Source: Nitrospirota bacterium (lineage in GTDB: Bacteria; Nitrospirota; Thermodesulfovibrionia; Thermodesulfovibrionales; UBA6898). Taken from it: a stretch of 64,000 nt of DNA. A program made the position numbers and the translations under genes. Below are positions 56,423-64,000 of this stretch, one piece after another. Location of the stretch: contig JAJXTV010000011.1 in NCBI GenBank assembly GCA_021783515.1, forward strand, positions 1 to 64,000, written 5' to 3'. Numbering within the stretch: the stretch's first letter is position 1; every line of letters starts with the position of its first letter. Below the pieces are notes generated by a model. That model saw only the letters and a list, made by a program, of their open reading frames with translations. It did not search any database and was not told the origin of the DNA.

Positions 56423-57028
56423 TTATAGTTTCCCGAGCGCCTTCTTCAGGCAGTCCCTGACCGCCTCGCGCGCCCTGAAGAGCCGCGATTTTACGGTGCC
56501 GGCTCCGAGCTTCAGCGCTTCGCCTATCTCGTCGTAGGAAAAGCCCTGGATGTCCCTCAGGACGAGGACCGCCCTGAAGTCTCCTTCGAGGTTCCCGATG
56601 CATTTCTGGATCTTCTCCTGCAGGTCCTTCTTTTCGAGGTTCTCAAGGGCAGAAGGGCTGTCCGACGCCGGCTCGAACCGCACGAATCCGTCGTCAGTCG
56701 AGATCGGATCGTCGAGAGACAGGGGTTCGAGCCTGAGCCGTGAGTGAATCTGCTTCAGGCGGTTTCTCGACAGATTGATCACGATCGAGCACAGCCAGGT
56801 CGAAAAACCGGATCTCCCTTCGAAATTCCCGATATGCCTGAAGGCCGAGACAAAGGCGTCCTGGACCACCTCGCAGGCATCATCATAATTGCCCAGCATC
56901 CTGTATGCGACATTCAGCATCTTCTTCTGGTGTCTCCTGACCAGTTCTTCGAAGGCGTCGGTGTCGCCCTTCCTGCAGAGCGATACATATTTGCCGTCGT
57001 AGTTGCGCATGTCTTGGTCATCGGGCAT
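56423..57028 (-). CDS. ECF sigma factor, RpoE-like
   Basis: 201 residues. Sigma-70 region 2 (FEELVRRHQKKMLNVAYRMLGNYDDACEVVQDAFVSAFRHIG with DAFVSA-like core) and region 4 (EKIQKCIGNLEGDFRAVLVLRDIQGFSYDEIGEALKLGAGTVKSRLFRAREAVRDCL). A pair with the ZAS anti-sigma. Candidate autoregulatory promoter: GGAAC and, 16 bases later, CTGTC on the minus strand at 57062-57037, which resembles ECF boxes. Confidence 0.93.
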   Translation of the reverse strand: MPDDQDMRNYDGKYVSLCRKGDTDAFEELVRRHQKKMLNVAYRMLGNYDDACEVVQDAFVSAFRHIGNFEGRSGFSTWLCSIVINLSRNRLKQIHSRLRLEPLSLDDPISTDDGFVRFEPASDSPSALENLEKKDLQEKIQKCIGNLEGDFRAVLVLRDIQGFSYDEIGEALKLGAGTVKSRLFRAREAVRDCLKKALGKL

Positions 57029-57226
57029 ATACTTGGACAGTCCCTGCTCGGTCTTTGTTCCCTGGAAAAGCGAAGTTCACCCTGCCGGAGAGAGATTCTC
57101 CCTGCCGAAAATGGACGGGGGCCTGCCGGAGAGGCATAAGAAGGTGCTTCACCGAAGGCGACGGTCCCGGACGGTTTGTCTCCGGGGACCGCACCCCCTG
57201 AGCAAAATGGATGAAAGAAGCCTTTT

Positions 57227-57652
57227 CTATTTGCCGAGCGCCTGTTCGAGGTCCATCGCATGCTCCTGTTCCATCGCAAGGATGTTTCTCAACTGCTGGG
57301 CAAGGTGGTAAAGGTCCAGATCTTCCGCCTGTCTTATCCGCGTAATGTAACGTGCGATTGCGTCGTTTTCGCCTTCGAGGTCCTGCTTGAGCATCTTGAC
57401 GCTGTCCCGTGAGGTCTTTGCCGGCGGCATAACGGCGGTAGGGACCCCGCCGAGATAATCGATCTGCGCCGCCAGGATCGTTGCGTGGGCGAGCTCTTCC
57501 TGGGCATGGATGATCAACTCCTTCTGGATGCTCTGGTACATGGCGCCTTTCAGCGTGCCCTGGTGCTGGGTATACTGGACCATCGCCGTATATTCGAGGC
57601 CGAGGTCCCTGTTCAGTAAGTCGATCAGCTGCTTTTTCGTAATCTTTGCCAC
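57227..57652 (-). CDS. Ferritin-like/bacterioferritin-type protein
   Basis: 141 residues, four helices. Di-iron ligands in EYTAMVQYTQHQ (Glu), KELIIHAQEELAHATIL (Glu, His) and ENDAIARYITRIRQAEDL and AMEQEHAMDLEQAL. This is the Dps/bacterioferritin-type subgroup rather than the ftnA-like one at 31080. It stores iron or protects DNA from peroxide. AAGAGGAGGATG-type ribosome site precedes the ATG. Confidence 0.88.
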   Translation of the reverse strand: MAKITKKQLIDLLNRDLGLEYTAMVQYTQHQGTLKGAMYQSIQKELIIHAQEELAHATILAAQIDYLGGVPTAVMPPAKTSRDSVKMLKQDLEGENDAIARYITRIRQAEDLDLYHLAQQLRNILAMEQEHAMDLEQALGK

Positions 57653-57820
57653 TTCATCCTCCTCTTCTGCGGGAATTCGCTGTTCTGCCTCTTCATATCA
57701 TAAGAGAAAAAAATTCAAAGAGCAACGCTGTCCGGAACCTCTTCACACTCCCATCTTCAGCGAAGGGCTGCAGTGTGTGGCTGCTCCTGTTCCGCCCATC
57801 GCAACATTACCCGGATCGGT

Positions 57821-57860
57821 AAAGGTGGGGCATTCTTTTATCCTGCTACGCCCCACTTTT
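57821..57860. terminator. Bidirectional hairpin in a 392-bp gap
   Basis: AAAGGTGGGGC and GCCCCACTTTT form a near-perfect 11-bp stem with A/T tails on both sides. It lies in the gap 57653-58044, which otherwise shows no gene apart from the sigma-54-type promoter. Confidence 0.55.
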
Positions 57861-57970
57861 GTGGCGTGCCACACTCATGTTCTGCGGCCGCAGCCGGAGC
57901 GAGATGGCTGGAAGCCCTAAAGTAGCTGTTATTATTGCAAATTGCCAGGATGAGGCATTATCCAGGATTC

Positions 57971-57986
57971 TGGTACCGTATTTGCG
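57971..57986 (+). promoter_or_regulatory. Sigma-54-type -24/-12 promoter
   Basis: TGGTACCGTATTTGCG: GG and GC are separated by exactly ten bases, with a full TTGC in the -12 box and TGGTAC in the -24 box. It lies 59 bp before a small ORF that has a good ribosome site. Confidence 0.65.
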
Positions 57987-58044
57987 TAAATAAGGGCGTG
58001 GGAGAATTGTGTCCAGCCGGAAAATTTAAAAGGGAGGTCATCTT

Positions 58045-58320
58045 ATGAAGACATGCGAAAACGGGGCAGTAGGGGAAAGGGGCATTGCGATATCGTTAAG
58101 AAGAGGGTCTTCTGTCGGGGGTCCTATCGTGCGGGCGAAGGGGCCCCTGTATCATCATGCGGCGCCCGAAAGGCGGACAAGTCTGCAGAAGGTATGCTCA
58201 TTCACCCTCGAGGCCGATTGCGAAGCCGTTTCAGGGAGAAAGGGGCAGGACAAGATATGTCCTTATACCCTTGAGAAGGTAGACGGGCTGACGCTTTTGC
58301 ATTGCCGGGCTCTCGCATGA
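58045..58320 (+). CDS. Small Cys-containing hypothetical protein behind a sigma-54-type promoter
   Basis: 91 residues. The N-terminal half is basic and Gly/Ser-rich; the second half has Cys pairs spread as VCSFTLEADCE, ICPYTLEKVDG and LHCRALA. No homology recognised. AAAGGGAGG precedes the ATG, which together with the sigma-54-type promoter makes it more credible than a random frame. It could be a stress- or nitrogen-controlled metal-binding protein, but nothing in the sequence proves this. Confidence 0.48.
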   Translation: MKTCENGAVGERGIAISLRRGSSVGGPIVRAKGPLYHHAAPERRTSLQKVCSFTLEADCEAVSGRKGQDKICPYTLEKVDGLTLLHCRALA

Positions 58321-58522
58321 CCGCTTTATCTTAGATTTACTCCCAAGAAAACAGGGGGCGCCTGCCGATGGGGCGGAGCTTGTCATTTCTGCGTCCGCCG
58401 TCCCGTTTGCCGGCGTTCACCTGCAGCTCCCCTGTCCTTCCGCCCGTTATTATTGACTGCATTGGGCGCCCGGGATAAAATAACGGGCAAGAGATAAGCA
58501 GATAATCCGGGAGGGGATCGCA

Positions 58523-58798
58523 GTGAAAGAGAGAAGGGCGCATATCAGGTATGATTTCAGGAATGAAATCATGTATCTGCTGGATTCTCGCAGTGCGGAC
58601 GGAGACCTGAAGGCGATCACGATCGATATAAGCGATTCGGGCCTCGGGTTCTACTCGTTTCGCCGTCTCCGGGCAGGCCAGGAGATCACGATCACCCACG
58701 GCCTTGAGCATACCTATCGGAAATGCACGGTTGCCTGGTGCAAGGAACTCGGTGACGACGTATTCAGGGCGGGTCTTTTTTTTACCCCCGCGGAGTAG
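58523..58798 (+). CDS. PilZ-domain c-di-GMP-binding protein
   Basis: 91-residue single PilZ domain: KERRAHIRYDF (RxxxR-type c-di-GMP loop), then DISDSGLGFYSFRRL (the (D/N)xSxxG motif) and a RAGLFF strand at the end. Effector of c-di-GMP made by GGDEF proteins such as those at 1-1982 and 35153-36157. Start is a GTG. Confidence 0.9.
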   Translation: MKERRAHIRYDFRNEIMYLLDSRSADGDLKAITIDISDSGLGFYSFRRLRAGQEITITHGLEHTYRKCTVAWCKELGDDVFRAGLFFTPAE

Positions 58799-58850
58799 AT
58801 ATCCGGCTGTTCGTTTCAGAAAAACGCCTCGGGCGGTGGCGCCGGCCTTA

Positions 58851-59185
58851 CTACTGCTCTTTCCCGAGCTCTTTGCGTAGGTCTTCAAGCCTGCGCCGGT
58901 AGGCGGCTTCGTCTCCGTAATCGGAAAAGCGGTGGTAGCGGGAATGTCTCCGGGCCTTTCCGGATGCATGTTTGATCGGGCGCCAGTATTGCTCGGTCCG
59001 GGCGGCGATTTCGGCCGCATAGGATGCAAGGCCGTTAAAGTAGCTGCGCAGTAATCGCACTTGAGACGCTCGATGACGTTCAGGTATTTCAGATAATGCC
59101 GGTCGAGGATGATATGGGCCCCCCGGCTCACTTTGTGTATCCCGTAAACCGGAAAACAGACCGTCTGATAGATCCTGCCGCGGCC
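58851..59185 (-). pseudogene. Frameshifted conserved hypothetical gene
   Basis: The minus strand encodes VYGIHKVSRGAHIILDRHYL, then KYLNVIERLKCDYC, then breaks at about 59058 and continues in another frame as YFNGLASYAAEIAARTEQYW, followed by an RRHSRYHRFSDYGDEAAYRRRLEDLR tail. Joined, the two pieces form one conserved family (IHILLDRHYL...RLNCxYC...ARTEQYWCPIKHA) that I recognise from Nitrospirota and Desulfobacterota. A 2-nt insertion or 1-nt loss after CDYC explains the break. The N-terminal third is also missing. The long minus-strand frame covering 58337-59131 is a by-product. Confidence 0.65.
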
Positions 59186-59204
59186 CCGTCAGGGTAGGGG
59201 TATC

Positions 59205-59234
59205 AAAAAAAAAGCCCTCCGCAGAGCGGAGGGC
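59205..59234 (-). terminator. Terminator of the DsrE gene
   Basis: On the minus strand GCCCTCCGC and GCGGAGGGC pair around TCT, followed by nine T. It lies 26 bp after the DsrE stop. Confidence 0.88.
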
Positions 59235-59260
59235 AGAGGTAAATGGGGAGAAAAAAAATG

Positions 59261-59650
59261 TTAAAGATTGACGGACAACGGAATGCGTCCGTCCAGCAAG
59301 AGCTCTCCGAGGTAGGAGCTCGACTTCAGCTCAGCTCCCTCGATGAGGTCGTCCTTCGTCATGCCGTAGGAGGGCAGGAAGGCATGGCAGACAAAAAATT
59401 TGACGCCGAAGTCCTCGGTGAGGGTCTTCAGCATCTCCCCGACGACGACCTTCTGGCCTTCGAGTTCGGCAGTAATCGTATCTGCGATGCCTTTTTTGGC
59501 CAGCTGAACGCCTTCGCCCATGAGGAAAAAGTCGATCTCGGCCTCGTCGTCGAAGGCCTTCATGTTCGTCGCGATCTTCATCTGGACGACCACCTCAAAC
59601 GGTCTTTCGGTTGCATGCGACAGGATAAAGATATATCTCTTTTTTTCCAT
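59261..59650 (-). CDS. DsrE-family protein
   Basis: 129 residues: RYIFILSHATERPFEVVVQMKIATNMKAFDDEAEIDFFLMGEGVQLAKKG and KFFVCHAFLPSYGMTKDDLIEGAEL. The Cys in FFVCHAFLP is the likely sulfur-accepting residue of the DsrE fold. It is the third DsrE/TusA-type protein in the window. GGAGGAGC before the ATG at 59650 sets the start. Confidence 0.85.
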   Translation of the reverse strand: MEKKRYIFILSHATERPFEVVVQMKIATNMKAFDDEAEIDFFLMGEGVQLAKKGIADTITAELEGQKVVVGEMLKTLTEDFGVKFFVCHAFLPSYGMTKDDLIEGAELKSSSYLGELLLDGRIPLSVNL

Positions 59651-59844
59651 TCTCAGCTCCTCCGGTGTTAGTTGCACGATTTCGCATTTAGTATACATTG
59701 AAACGTATCCGGTGTCAATAAAACCCACTGCGATTCCGGATCGCAGCAAACAGGTCGACTCGCATCAGCTTCCCTGTTAATGTTGTCACCTCCTTTCTTT
59801 CAGTATAAGCTGTAAGTAAAGCCCTGAAAGGGTAGTCCGGCGTC

Positions 59845-60537
59845 ATGAAGGAGAGACAGATCGAACGGAAAATACAGCTCCCGGCTGAAGGGCCGCCCGG
59901 GCTCGAGATCGTACTGAAGTGCGACTCGGCCGGCAGCGTCGAGGCGGTCGGGGCCGCACTCACCCGGATTGCCGTGCCGGGAGGCAATGTGTCGATCGTC
60001 AGAAGCGGAATAGGGGCGGTCAGCAAATCCGATATCTTTCTTGCCGGAACCGCCGGACGCCTGGTCGTCGGATTTCAGGTCGGGGTCACGCCGGGGCTGG
60101 ATAAGCTCCTGAGAGACAACGGGGTGCAGGTGCGGCTGTATGAGCTGATCTACCGGCTTTCCGAAGACCTGCGGACGATTGCGGAGAGTATCGCCTCTTC
60201 TCCTGCGGAGGAGGAGGTGATCGGATCAGGAGCGGTGATAGCCCTCTTCAAGGGCGCCCGCAAAGGGATCATCATAGGCTGCGAGGTGAAAGAGGGACAT
60301 TTCGCCGTCGGGCAACGGTTTCGTCTCATATCGGCGATGGGGCCGTCCTATTCTGGCGCCATAGAGTCGATGCATATAGAAGAAAAGGCTGTCCAGAAGG
60401 CCGTCCGCGGCCAGAAGGTAGGCATCAGCATACGCAATTTCGGCAAGGCGAGGGTAGGGGACATCGTCGAGAGCTTCAAGGCCGTCCGCAATAAAGGCCG
60501 CTGGCAGCCGAAGGCCGGGGTGATCAGGGTGCCGTAA
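59845..60537 (+). CDS. GTPase-less IF-2-like protein (IF-2 C-terminal domains only)
   Basis: 230 residues equivalent to the C-terminal half of translation initiation factor IF-2: domain III (LEIVLKCDSAGSVEAVGAALTRI), then VGFQVGVTPGLDKLLRDNGVQVRLYELIYRLSEDLRTIAESI and a C-terminal beta-barrel (SGAVIALFKGARKGIIIGCEVKEGHF) ending near GKARVGDIVESF. No G domain (no GxxxxGKT or NKxD) lies upstream. It may bind fMet-tRNA or ribosomes without GTP use, or be an IF-2-derived decoy. It is not a fragment: it has its own start and reading frame. Confidence 0.82.
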   Translation: MKERQIERKIQLPAEGPPGLEIVLKCDSAGSVEAVGAALTRIAVPGGNVSIVRSGIGAVSKSDIFLAGTAGRLVVGFQVGVTPGLDKLLRDNGVQVRLYELIYRLSEDLRTIAESIASSPAEEEVIGSGAVIALFKGARKGIIIGCEVKEGHFAVGQRFRLISAMGPSYSGAIESMHIEEKAVQKAVRGQKVGISIRNFGKARVGDIVESFKAVRNKGRWQPKAGVIRVP

Positions 60538-60678
60538 ACGCCTGTTGCCTCGGGATGGACGGGGAGCTCATCGTGCAAAAGGAGCGACCTGCAGTCGAAC
60601 CTTGTGTCGTCGGCATGTGTTGCTCCCCGTGGAGTGGCGGCCTTGACCTTCAGCAGCGAAGCGGTGTACAAAAAAGGT

Positions 60679-61191
60679 ATGCAGAGGGTCGTTGTCATCG
60701 GATGCATGGGCGCGGGGAAATCGGTCTTTTCGGCCCGGCTGGGCAGGCTCACCGGGCTGAAGCTCCATCACCTCGACCGGCTGTTTTGGCGCAAGGGCTG
60801 CGAACCCGGTCGGAGGGAATGGTACGAGCTCCAGGAGAAGATCGTTGCGGAAGAGTCGTGGATCATCGAAGGCAACTACGGCTCCACGATCGGCCTGCGG
60901 CTCAGGAGGGCCGACACTGTCATATTCCTCGATTACTCATCTCTGAGCTGCTTCCTCGGCGTGCTGAAAAGGATCGTCTTTTCGCGTCTCGGTCTCGAAC
61001 GAAGGCCGGACATCGTCGAGGGCTGCAACGAACGGACAGACCTGAAGTTTCTGAGGTATGCATGGGATTTCAACGGCAAGCACAGAAAGGGAATACTCTC
61101 CGGCCTTAAGAAATATCCCGGCGTCGACACGATCATTCTCGGAGACAGAAAAGAGTCGGAGAAGTTTCTTGGCAGTCTGCAGGCCCACTGA
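60679..61191 (+). CDS. P-loop nucleotide kinase-like protein (AAA_18/FlaR-topology modulator type)
   Basis: 170 residues: Walker A GCMGAGKSVFS, then a LID-like charged region and VIFLDYSS as Walker B, followed by RRPDIVEGCNERTDLKFLRYAWDF and GILSGL. This topology-modulation (FlaR)/adenylate-kinase-like family phosphorylates small molecules; its substrate is unknown. An earlier ATG at 60604 would add a run with no homology. Confidence 0.82.
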   Translation: MQRVVVIGCMGAGKSVFSARLGRLTGLKLHHLDRLFWRKGCEPGRREWYELQEKIVAEESWIIEGNYGSTIGLRLRRADTVIFLDYSSLSCFLGVLKRIVFSRLGLERRPDIVEGCNERTDLKFLRYAWDFNGKHRKGILSGLKKYPGVDTIILGDRKESEKFLGSLQAH

Positions 61192-61260
61192 AAAGACGGG
61201 CCCCGGCAAGAAGGCTTCCGCTTGTGTCTGCCGAAGGGCAAACCCGTGCGCCTGCGGAAA

Positions 61261-61290
61261 TTGACTGCGGCCGGCCCGGGAGATTATCAT
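61261..61290 (+). promoter_or_regulatory. Promoter TTGACT-N18-TATCAT for tyrS
   Basis: A near-consensus -35 with 18-base spacing to TATCAT. The ATG follows after eight bases, so the transcript is leaderless or nearly so. No Shine-Dalgarno is present. Confidence 0.68.
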
Positions 61291-61298
61291 AATCAGCC

Positions 61299-62552
61299 AT
61301 GCTCGCACCCGAAAAACAGATCGAGATCATCAAGAGGGGCGTCGTCGAGATCATCAGCGAAAGGGAGCTCCTCGCCAAGCTCGGACGGTCGTATAAAGAG
61401 AACAGGCCTCTCAGGATAAAGGCCGGGTTCGACCCGACCGCGCCGGACATCCATCTCGGCCATACCGTGCTGCTCGAAAAGATGCGTCAGTTTCAGGACC
61501 TCGGCCATGACGTCACGTTTCTGATCGGGGATTTCACCGGCATGATCGGCGATCCGACCGGAAAGAGTGAGACGCGGAAAACCCTTACGAAAGACGAGGT
61601 ACTGAAGAACGCGGAGACCTACAAGACCCAGGTCTATAAGGTGCTCGACCCCGATAAGACGAGGATCCGTTTCAACAGCGAGTGGCTCGAAAAGATGAGC
61701 GCGATGGAAACGGCCCAGTTGGGGGCCTACGAAACGGTCGCGCGGATGCTCGAACGGGAGGACTTTAAAAAGAGGTTCAAGAACCAGCAGCCGATCGGGA
61801 TACTCGAATTCTACTACCCGCTCTTTCAAGCCTACGATTCGGTCGCCCTTCAGGCGGACGTAGAGCTCGGCGGGACCGACCAGAAGTTTAATCTCCTCAT
61901 GGGCAGATCGATCCAGAAGGCCAACGGGATGGAAGAGCAGGTCGTGCTCATGATGCCGCTCCTTGAAGGCCTCGACGGGGTGAACAAGATGTCGAAGAGC
62001 CTCGGCAACTATATCGGGATCAACGAGCCGGCCGTCGAGTTCGTAGGCGGCGAGCTGACCGGGATGTTCAAAAAGGTGATGAGCGTTCCGCCTCAGATGG
62101 TCGCCAGATATTATGAGCTGCTGAGCAGGGTATCGCTCGAAGAGCTCGAGGAGATCAAGAAGGCCCTCAGGGAGGGCAAGGACGACCGTCCGATCAAGAA
62201 GGCGCTTGCGACGGAGCTGGTGACGAGGTATCACGGAGCCGACGAGGCGGAGCGGGCGCTGAAGGAATACGAGAAGCTCCAGACGAAAGAGGTGCCCGAC
62301 GAGATCCCCGAAGTTGTCCTTTCGCTTTCGGGTGCGTCTGACGACGCAAGGAAAAAACCCGCCTGGCTTCCCCAGATCATGAAAGAGACGGGGCTTGCCA
62401 AGTCCACAGGCGAGGCGATCAGGCTCATCAAACAGGGAGGAGTGAAGGTCAACGACGCCCCGGTCGTCGATCCCGAGGCGAGCCTTTCTCAGGGCGAGCA
62501 TATCCTCAGGGTCGGCAAGAGAAGGTTTTACAAGGTCGTGATAACGCCGTAG
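61299..62552 (+). CDS. tyrS: Tyrosyl-tRNA synthetase
   Basis: 417 residues of the class-I TyrRS. HIGH-like [27 protein letters not shown] intact ([12 protein letters not shown]), and a C-terminal S4 RNA-binding domain ([22 protein letters not shown]). It charges tRNA-Tyr in the cytoplasm. The length and the missing 60-residue insertion match the TyrZ-like bacterial form. Its own promoter lies directly upstream. Confidence 0.97.
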   Translation: MLAPEKQIEIIKRGVVEIISERELLAKLGRSYKENRPLRIKAGFDPTAPDIHLGHTVLLEKMRQFQDLGHDVTFLIGDFTGMIGDPTGKSETRKTLTKDEVLKNAETYKTQVYKVLDPDKTRIRFNSEWLEKMSAMETAQLGAYETVARMLEREDFKKRFKNQQPIGILEFYYPLFQAYDSVALQADVELGGTDQKFNLLMGRSIQKANGMEEQVVLMMPLLEGLDGVNKMSKSLGNYIGINEPAVEFVGGELTGMFKKVMSVPPQMVARYYELLSRVSLEELEEIKKALREGKDDRPIKKALATELVTRYHGADEAERALKEYEKLQTKEVPDEIPEVVLSLSGASDDARKKPAWLPQIMKETGLAKSTGEAIRLIKQGGVKVNDAPVVDPEASLSQGEHILRVGKRRFYKVVITP

Positions 62553-62582
62553 GCGTTTCCGCACAACACATGTCGACCCTCA

Positions 62583-62622
62583 CGTTGCAACCCGGCGGTG
62601 ATATTTATGCAAATGCAAGGTT
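62583..62622 (+). repeat. Inverted-repeat element C
   Basis: CACGTTGCAACCCGGCGG, GATATTTATGCAAATGCAAGG, then TTAATC. The core matches elements A (30318) and B (55240) with TGCAAA in place of TGCAAC. It lies 20 bp before the ATG of the following gene. Confidence 0.68.
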
Positions 62623-62641
62623 AATCAAACGAGGCGGGATC

Positions 62642-63103
62642 ATGACTAAGTCATTTTGTTCTTCTTTGGTGATTGCGTTGGCGCTTTTTTTCAGCTTTTC
62701 AGCGGCAGGGGCAGCCGAGTGGCAGCTGGTGGGAAAGAACAACCGGGGGGCCGTATATTACGATAGGTACGGGGCCAAACAGATTCCGGGAAATGTCATG
62801 AGAGTCCCGGTGAAGATTGTCTATTCGCCCGACGGGGCAAAGGAAATAAGGGAAGCGTTTCCGTTCATCGCCCAATCCGAAACGGTCGCTTATACGCTTT
62901 ATACCTATGAGGTGAGGTGCCTCACAAATTCATTCATGATCACACGGGCCGCGACGTATGATCCCTCGGGGAAGGTGATTAAGGGCACCGAGCTGGATTA
63001 TGTCAGCACTGCAGAGGCATCGTGGGACCACGCGACGCCCAACTCGTTGGTCTCTGTCCTGTCCGAAAGGGTCTGCAGATATCTTCTGCCCGCCCGCCCG
63101 TAG
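62642..63103 (+). CDS. Secreted protein of the surface-adhesin protein-E type
   Basis: 153 residues with a signal peptide (VIALALFFSFSAAGAAE). The mature part reads EWQLVGKNNRGAVYYDRYGAKQIPGNVMRVPVKIVYSPDG, then EVRCLTNSFMI and SERVCRYLLPARP, resembling the protein-E surface family with a Cys pair that may form a disulfide. Its function here is unknown. The start follows the element at 62583. Confidence 0.72.
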   Translation: MTKSFCSSLVIALALFFSFSAAGAAEWQLVGKNNRGAVYYDRYGAKQIPGNVMRVPVKIVYSPDGAKEIREAFPFIAQSETVAYTLYTYEVRCLTNSFMITRAATYDPSGKVIKGTELDYVSTAEASWDHATPNSLVSVLSERVCRYLLPARP

Positions 63104-63355
63104 CTAGCTCTCGCCGCCGGCCCCTGGCCTTTATGCCGGACCGACCCTGCCGAGTGTTTCCCGGCCGTGCTCACGCGAAGAAGTCCTGGCTCGGCACGGT
63201 GCATGAGGACATGATACGCGAGACTTCAGGGAAGCACAACAGCGTGCCGGGGGGGAGGGTTATAGCGCAGTTTCCGTCACTTCTCATGGCGAGGAAGATT
63301 GAGAAACGTCTGTGATTTGGATAGCCTCTCCTTCCACTCTCTGGTATAATGCAGC

Positions 63356-64000
63356 ATGGCGGGGCCTTATGAGATCATTTTCAAGCTGCTGCTCGGCACA
63401 CTCCTCGGCGGCATCATCGGCTTCGAGCGGCAGACGCACGGCCGGGCGGCCGGCTTCAGGACACAGCTCCTCGTCTGTGTTTCCTGCGTTCTGATCATGA
63501 TCATCTCCGAAAACTACTATGCGAGGGGCGTGATGAATCCGGAGCTAACGCGCATCGACCCCACGCGGATCGCGGCCGGAGCGATGACCGGCGTCGGGTT
63601 CCTCGGGGCCGGCGTCATTCTCAAAACGGGGCTTTCGATCCAGGGGCTCACCACCGCCGCCTGCATCTGGATCGTCTCGGCCATCGGGCTTGCGATCGGC
63701 GCGGGGCAGTATCTGGCCGGGATCTCCGGCTTTGCGATCACCTTCTTTTCCCTCTGGGGGCTCCGCGTGCTGGAGGTCAGGATGCCGCGGCTGACGTACC
63801 GGTACGTTACGGTGACCACGGACGATTCGGGTGACGAGAAGATGGTGACGCTGCCGTTTGAGCAAAAGGGGTTCGAGATCGTCAAGATGGATTATGCGAT
63901 GGCGCCGAGGGAAAAGGAAAAGACCTTTATCTTTACGGCGGCGACAAGAGAGGCCGGCTCGCTAAAAGGCGTGGTCGACGACATCTCCGGTCTGGCTGCG
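63356..64000 (+). CDS. MgtC/SapB-family membrane protein (3' truncated)
   Basis: The reading frame continues past the window. The first 215 residues show MgtC hallmarks: LLGTLLGGIIGFERQTHGRAAGFRTQLLVC, GAMTGVGFLGAGVILKTG and LTTAACIWIVSAIGLAIGAGQYLAG with four or five helices, then a soluble domain. MgtC inhibits the F1Fo-ATP synthase in Salmonella and aids Mg2+ homeostasis. TATAAT stands five bases before the ATG, so it may be leaderless. Confidence 0.92.
   Translation, partial: MAGPYEIIFKLLLGTLLGGIIGFERQTHGRAAGFRTQLLVCVSCVLIMIISENYYARGVMNPELTRIDPTRIAAGAMTGVGFLGAGVILKTGLSIQGLTTAACIWIVSAIGLAIGAGQYLAGISGFAITFFSLWGLRVLEVRMPRLTYRYVTVTTDDSGDEKMVTLPFEQKGFEIVKMDYAMAPREKEKTFIFTAATREAGSLKGVVDDISGLAA

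Noticed and set aside
58337-59131. A 264-residue minus-strand gene overlapping the PilZ gene
   Set aside because: Only its first 35 residues are real; they belong to the frameshifted gene at 58851-59185. The remainder is the wrong frame of that gene and antisense to PilZ.
61293-62564. A 423-residue minus-strand frame opposite tyrS
   Set aside because: tyrS is intact with HLGH-like and KMSKS motifs. The opposite frame carries no domain.

Overview
The window is a GC-rich chromosomal segment of a Gram-negative bacterium with an outer membrane (lipoproteins, AsmA-like protein, efflux periplasmic adaptor, an IPTL-CTERM sorting signal). The content suggests an anaerobic or microaerophilic, sulfur- and metal-handling organism of the Nitrospirota/Desulfobacterota type: TorD chaperone, TusA and DsrE sulfur-relay proteins, rhodanese-metallo-beta-lactamase fusion, TauE-type exporter, two ferritin-family proteins, several c-di-GMP proteins, sigma-54-type promoters, and a Cys-rich CWE...CGG domain. 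That placement is inference. No tRNA, rRNA, CRISPR array, complete insertion sequence, prophage or classical defence island was seen.

Layout. 0-3.3 kb: end of a PAS-GGDEF-EAL protein, then a TorD-AtpZ-AtpI cluster. 3.3-9 kb: Cys-rich protein, type-4-like uracil-DNA glycosylase, a glycosyltransferase remnant carrying a repeat, Cpn10-like and AhpD-like proteins, Nfu, YceI, rhodanese-MBL, lipase-like hydrolase. 9-15.8 kb: flavoprotein disulfide reductase, M16 peptidase, TauE exporter with a GntR regulator. 16-18.7 kb: MBL hydrolase, then a free-standing Fis/NifA-type DNA-binding protein behind a sigma-54-type promoter and an Amt ammonium transporter. 18.8-26.7 kb: DUF302-like protein, OYE reductase, CcdA/thioredoxin pair, hybrid sensor kinase, DsrE2/TusA. 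27-31.6 kb: giant AsmA-like protein with a DUF1318 (YdbL-like) partner and ferritin. 32-42 kb: cold-shock protein, DEAD-box helicase, GGDEF protein, EttA, Xaa-Pro peptidase, histidine kinase. 42-48.3 kb: CGGC protein, large STAND/BTAD regulator, a secreted seven-repeat protein, two decayed small genes. 48-57 kb: TlpA-like lipoprotein, FKBP isomerase, YbhGFSR-like ABC export operon, ECF sigma/anti-sigma pair. 57-64 kb: ferritin-like protein, a small Cys protein behind a sigma-54-type promoter, PilZ, a broken gene, DsrE, a GTPase-less IF-2-like protein, a nucleotide kinase, TyrS, a protein-E-like secreted protein and the start of MgtC.

The most unusual content lies between and inside the genes. 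There are four dispersed element families: a roughly 200-bp MITE-like repeat (4 copies), a C/G-rich palindromic repeat (3 copies, one inserted in frame inside the STAND regulator), a roughly 45-bp inverted-repeat element upstream of three genes, and a CACGAAG fold-back. Many genes also have a TATAAT-like box only 5-9 nt before the start codon and no Shine-Dalgarno, which points to widespread leaderless transcripts.
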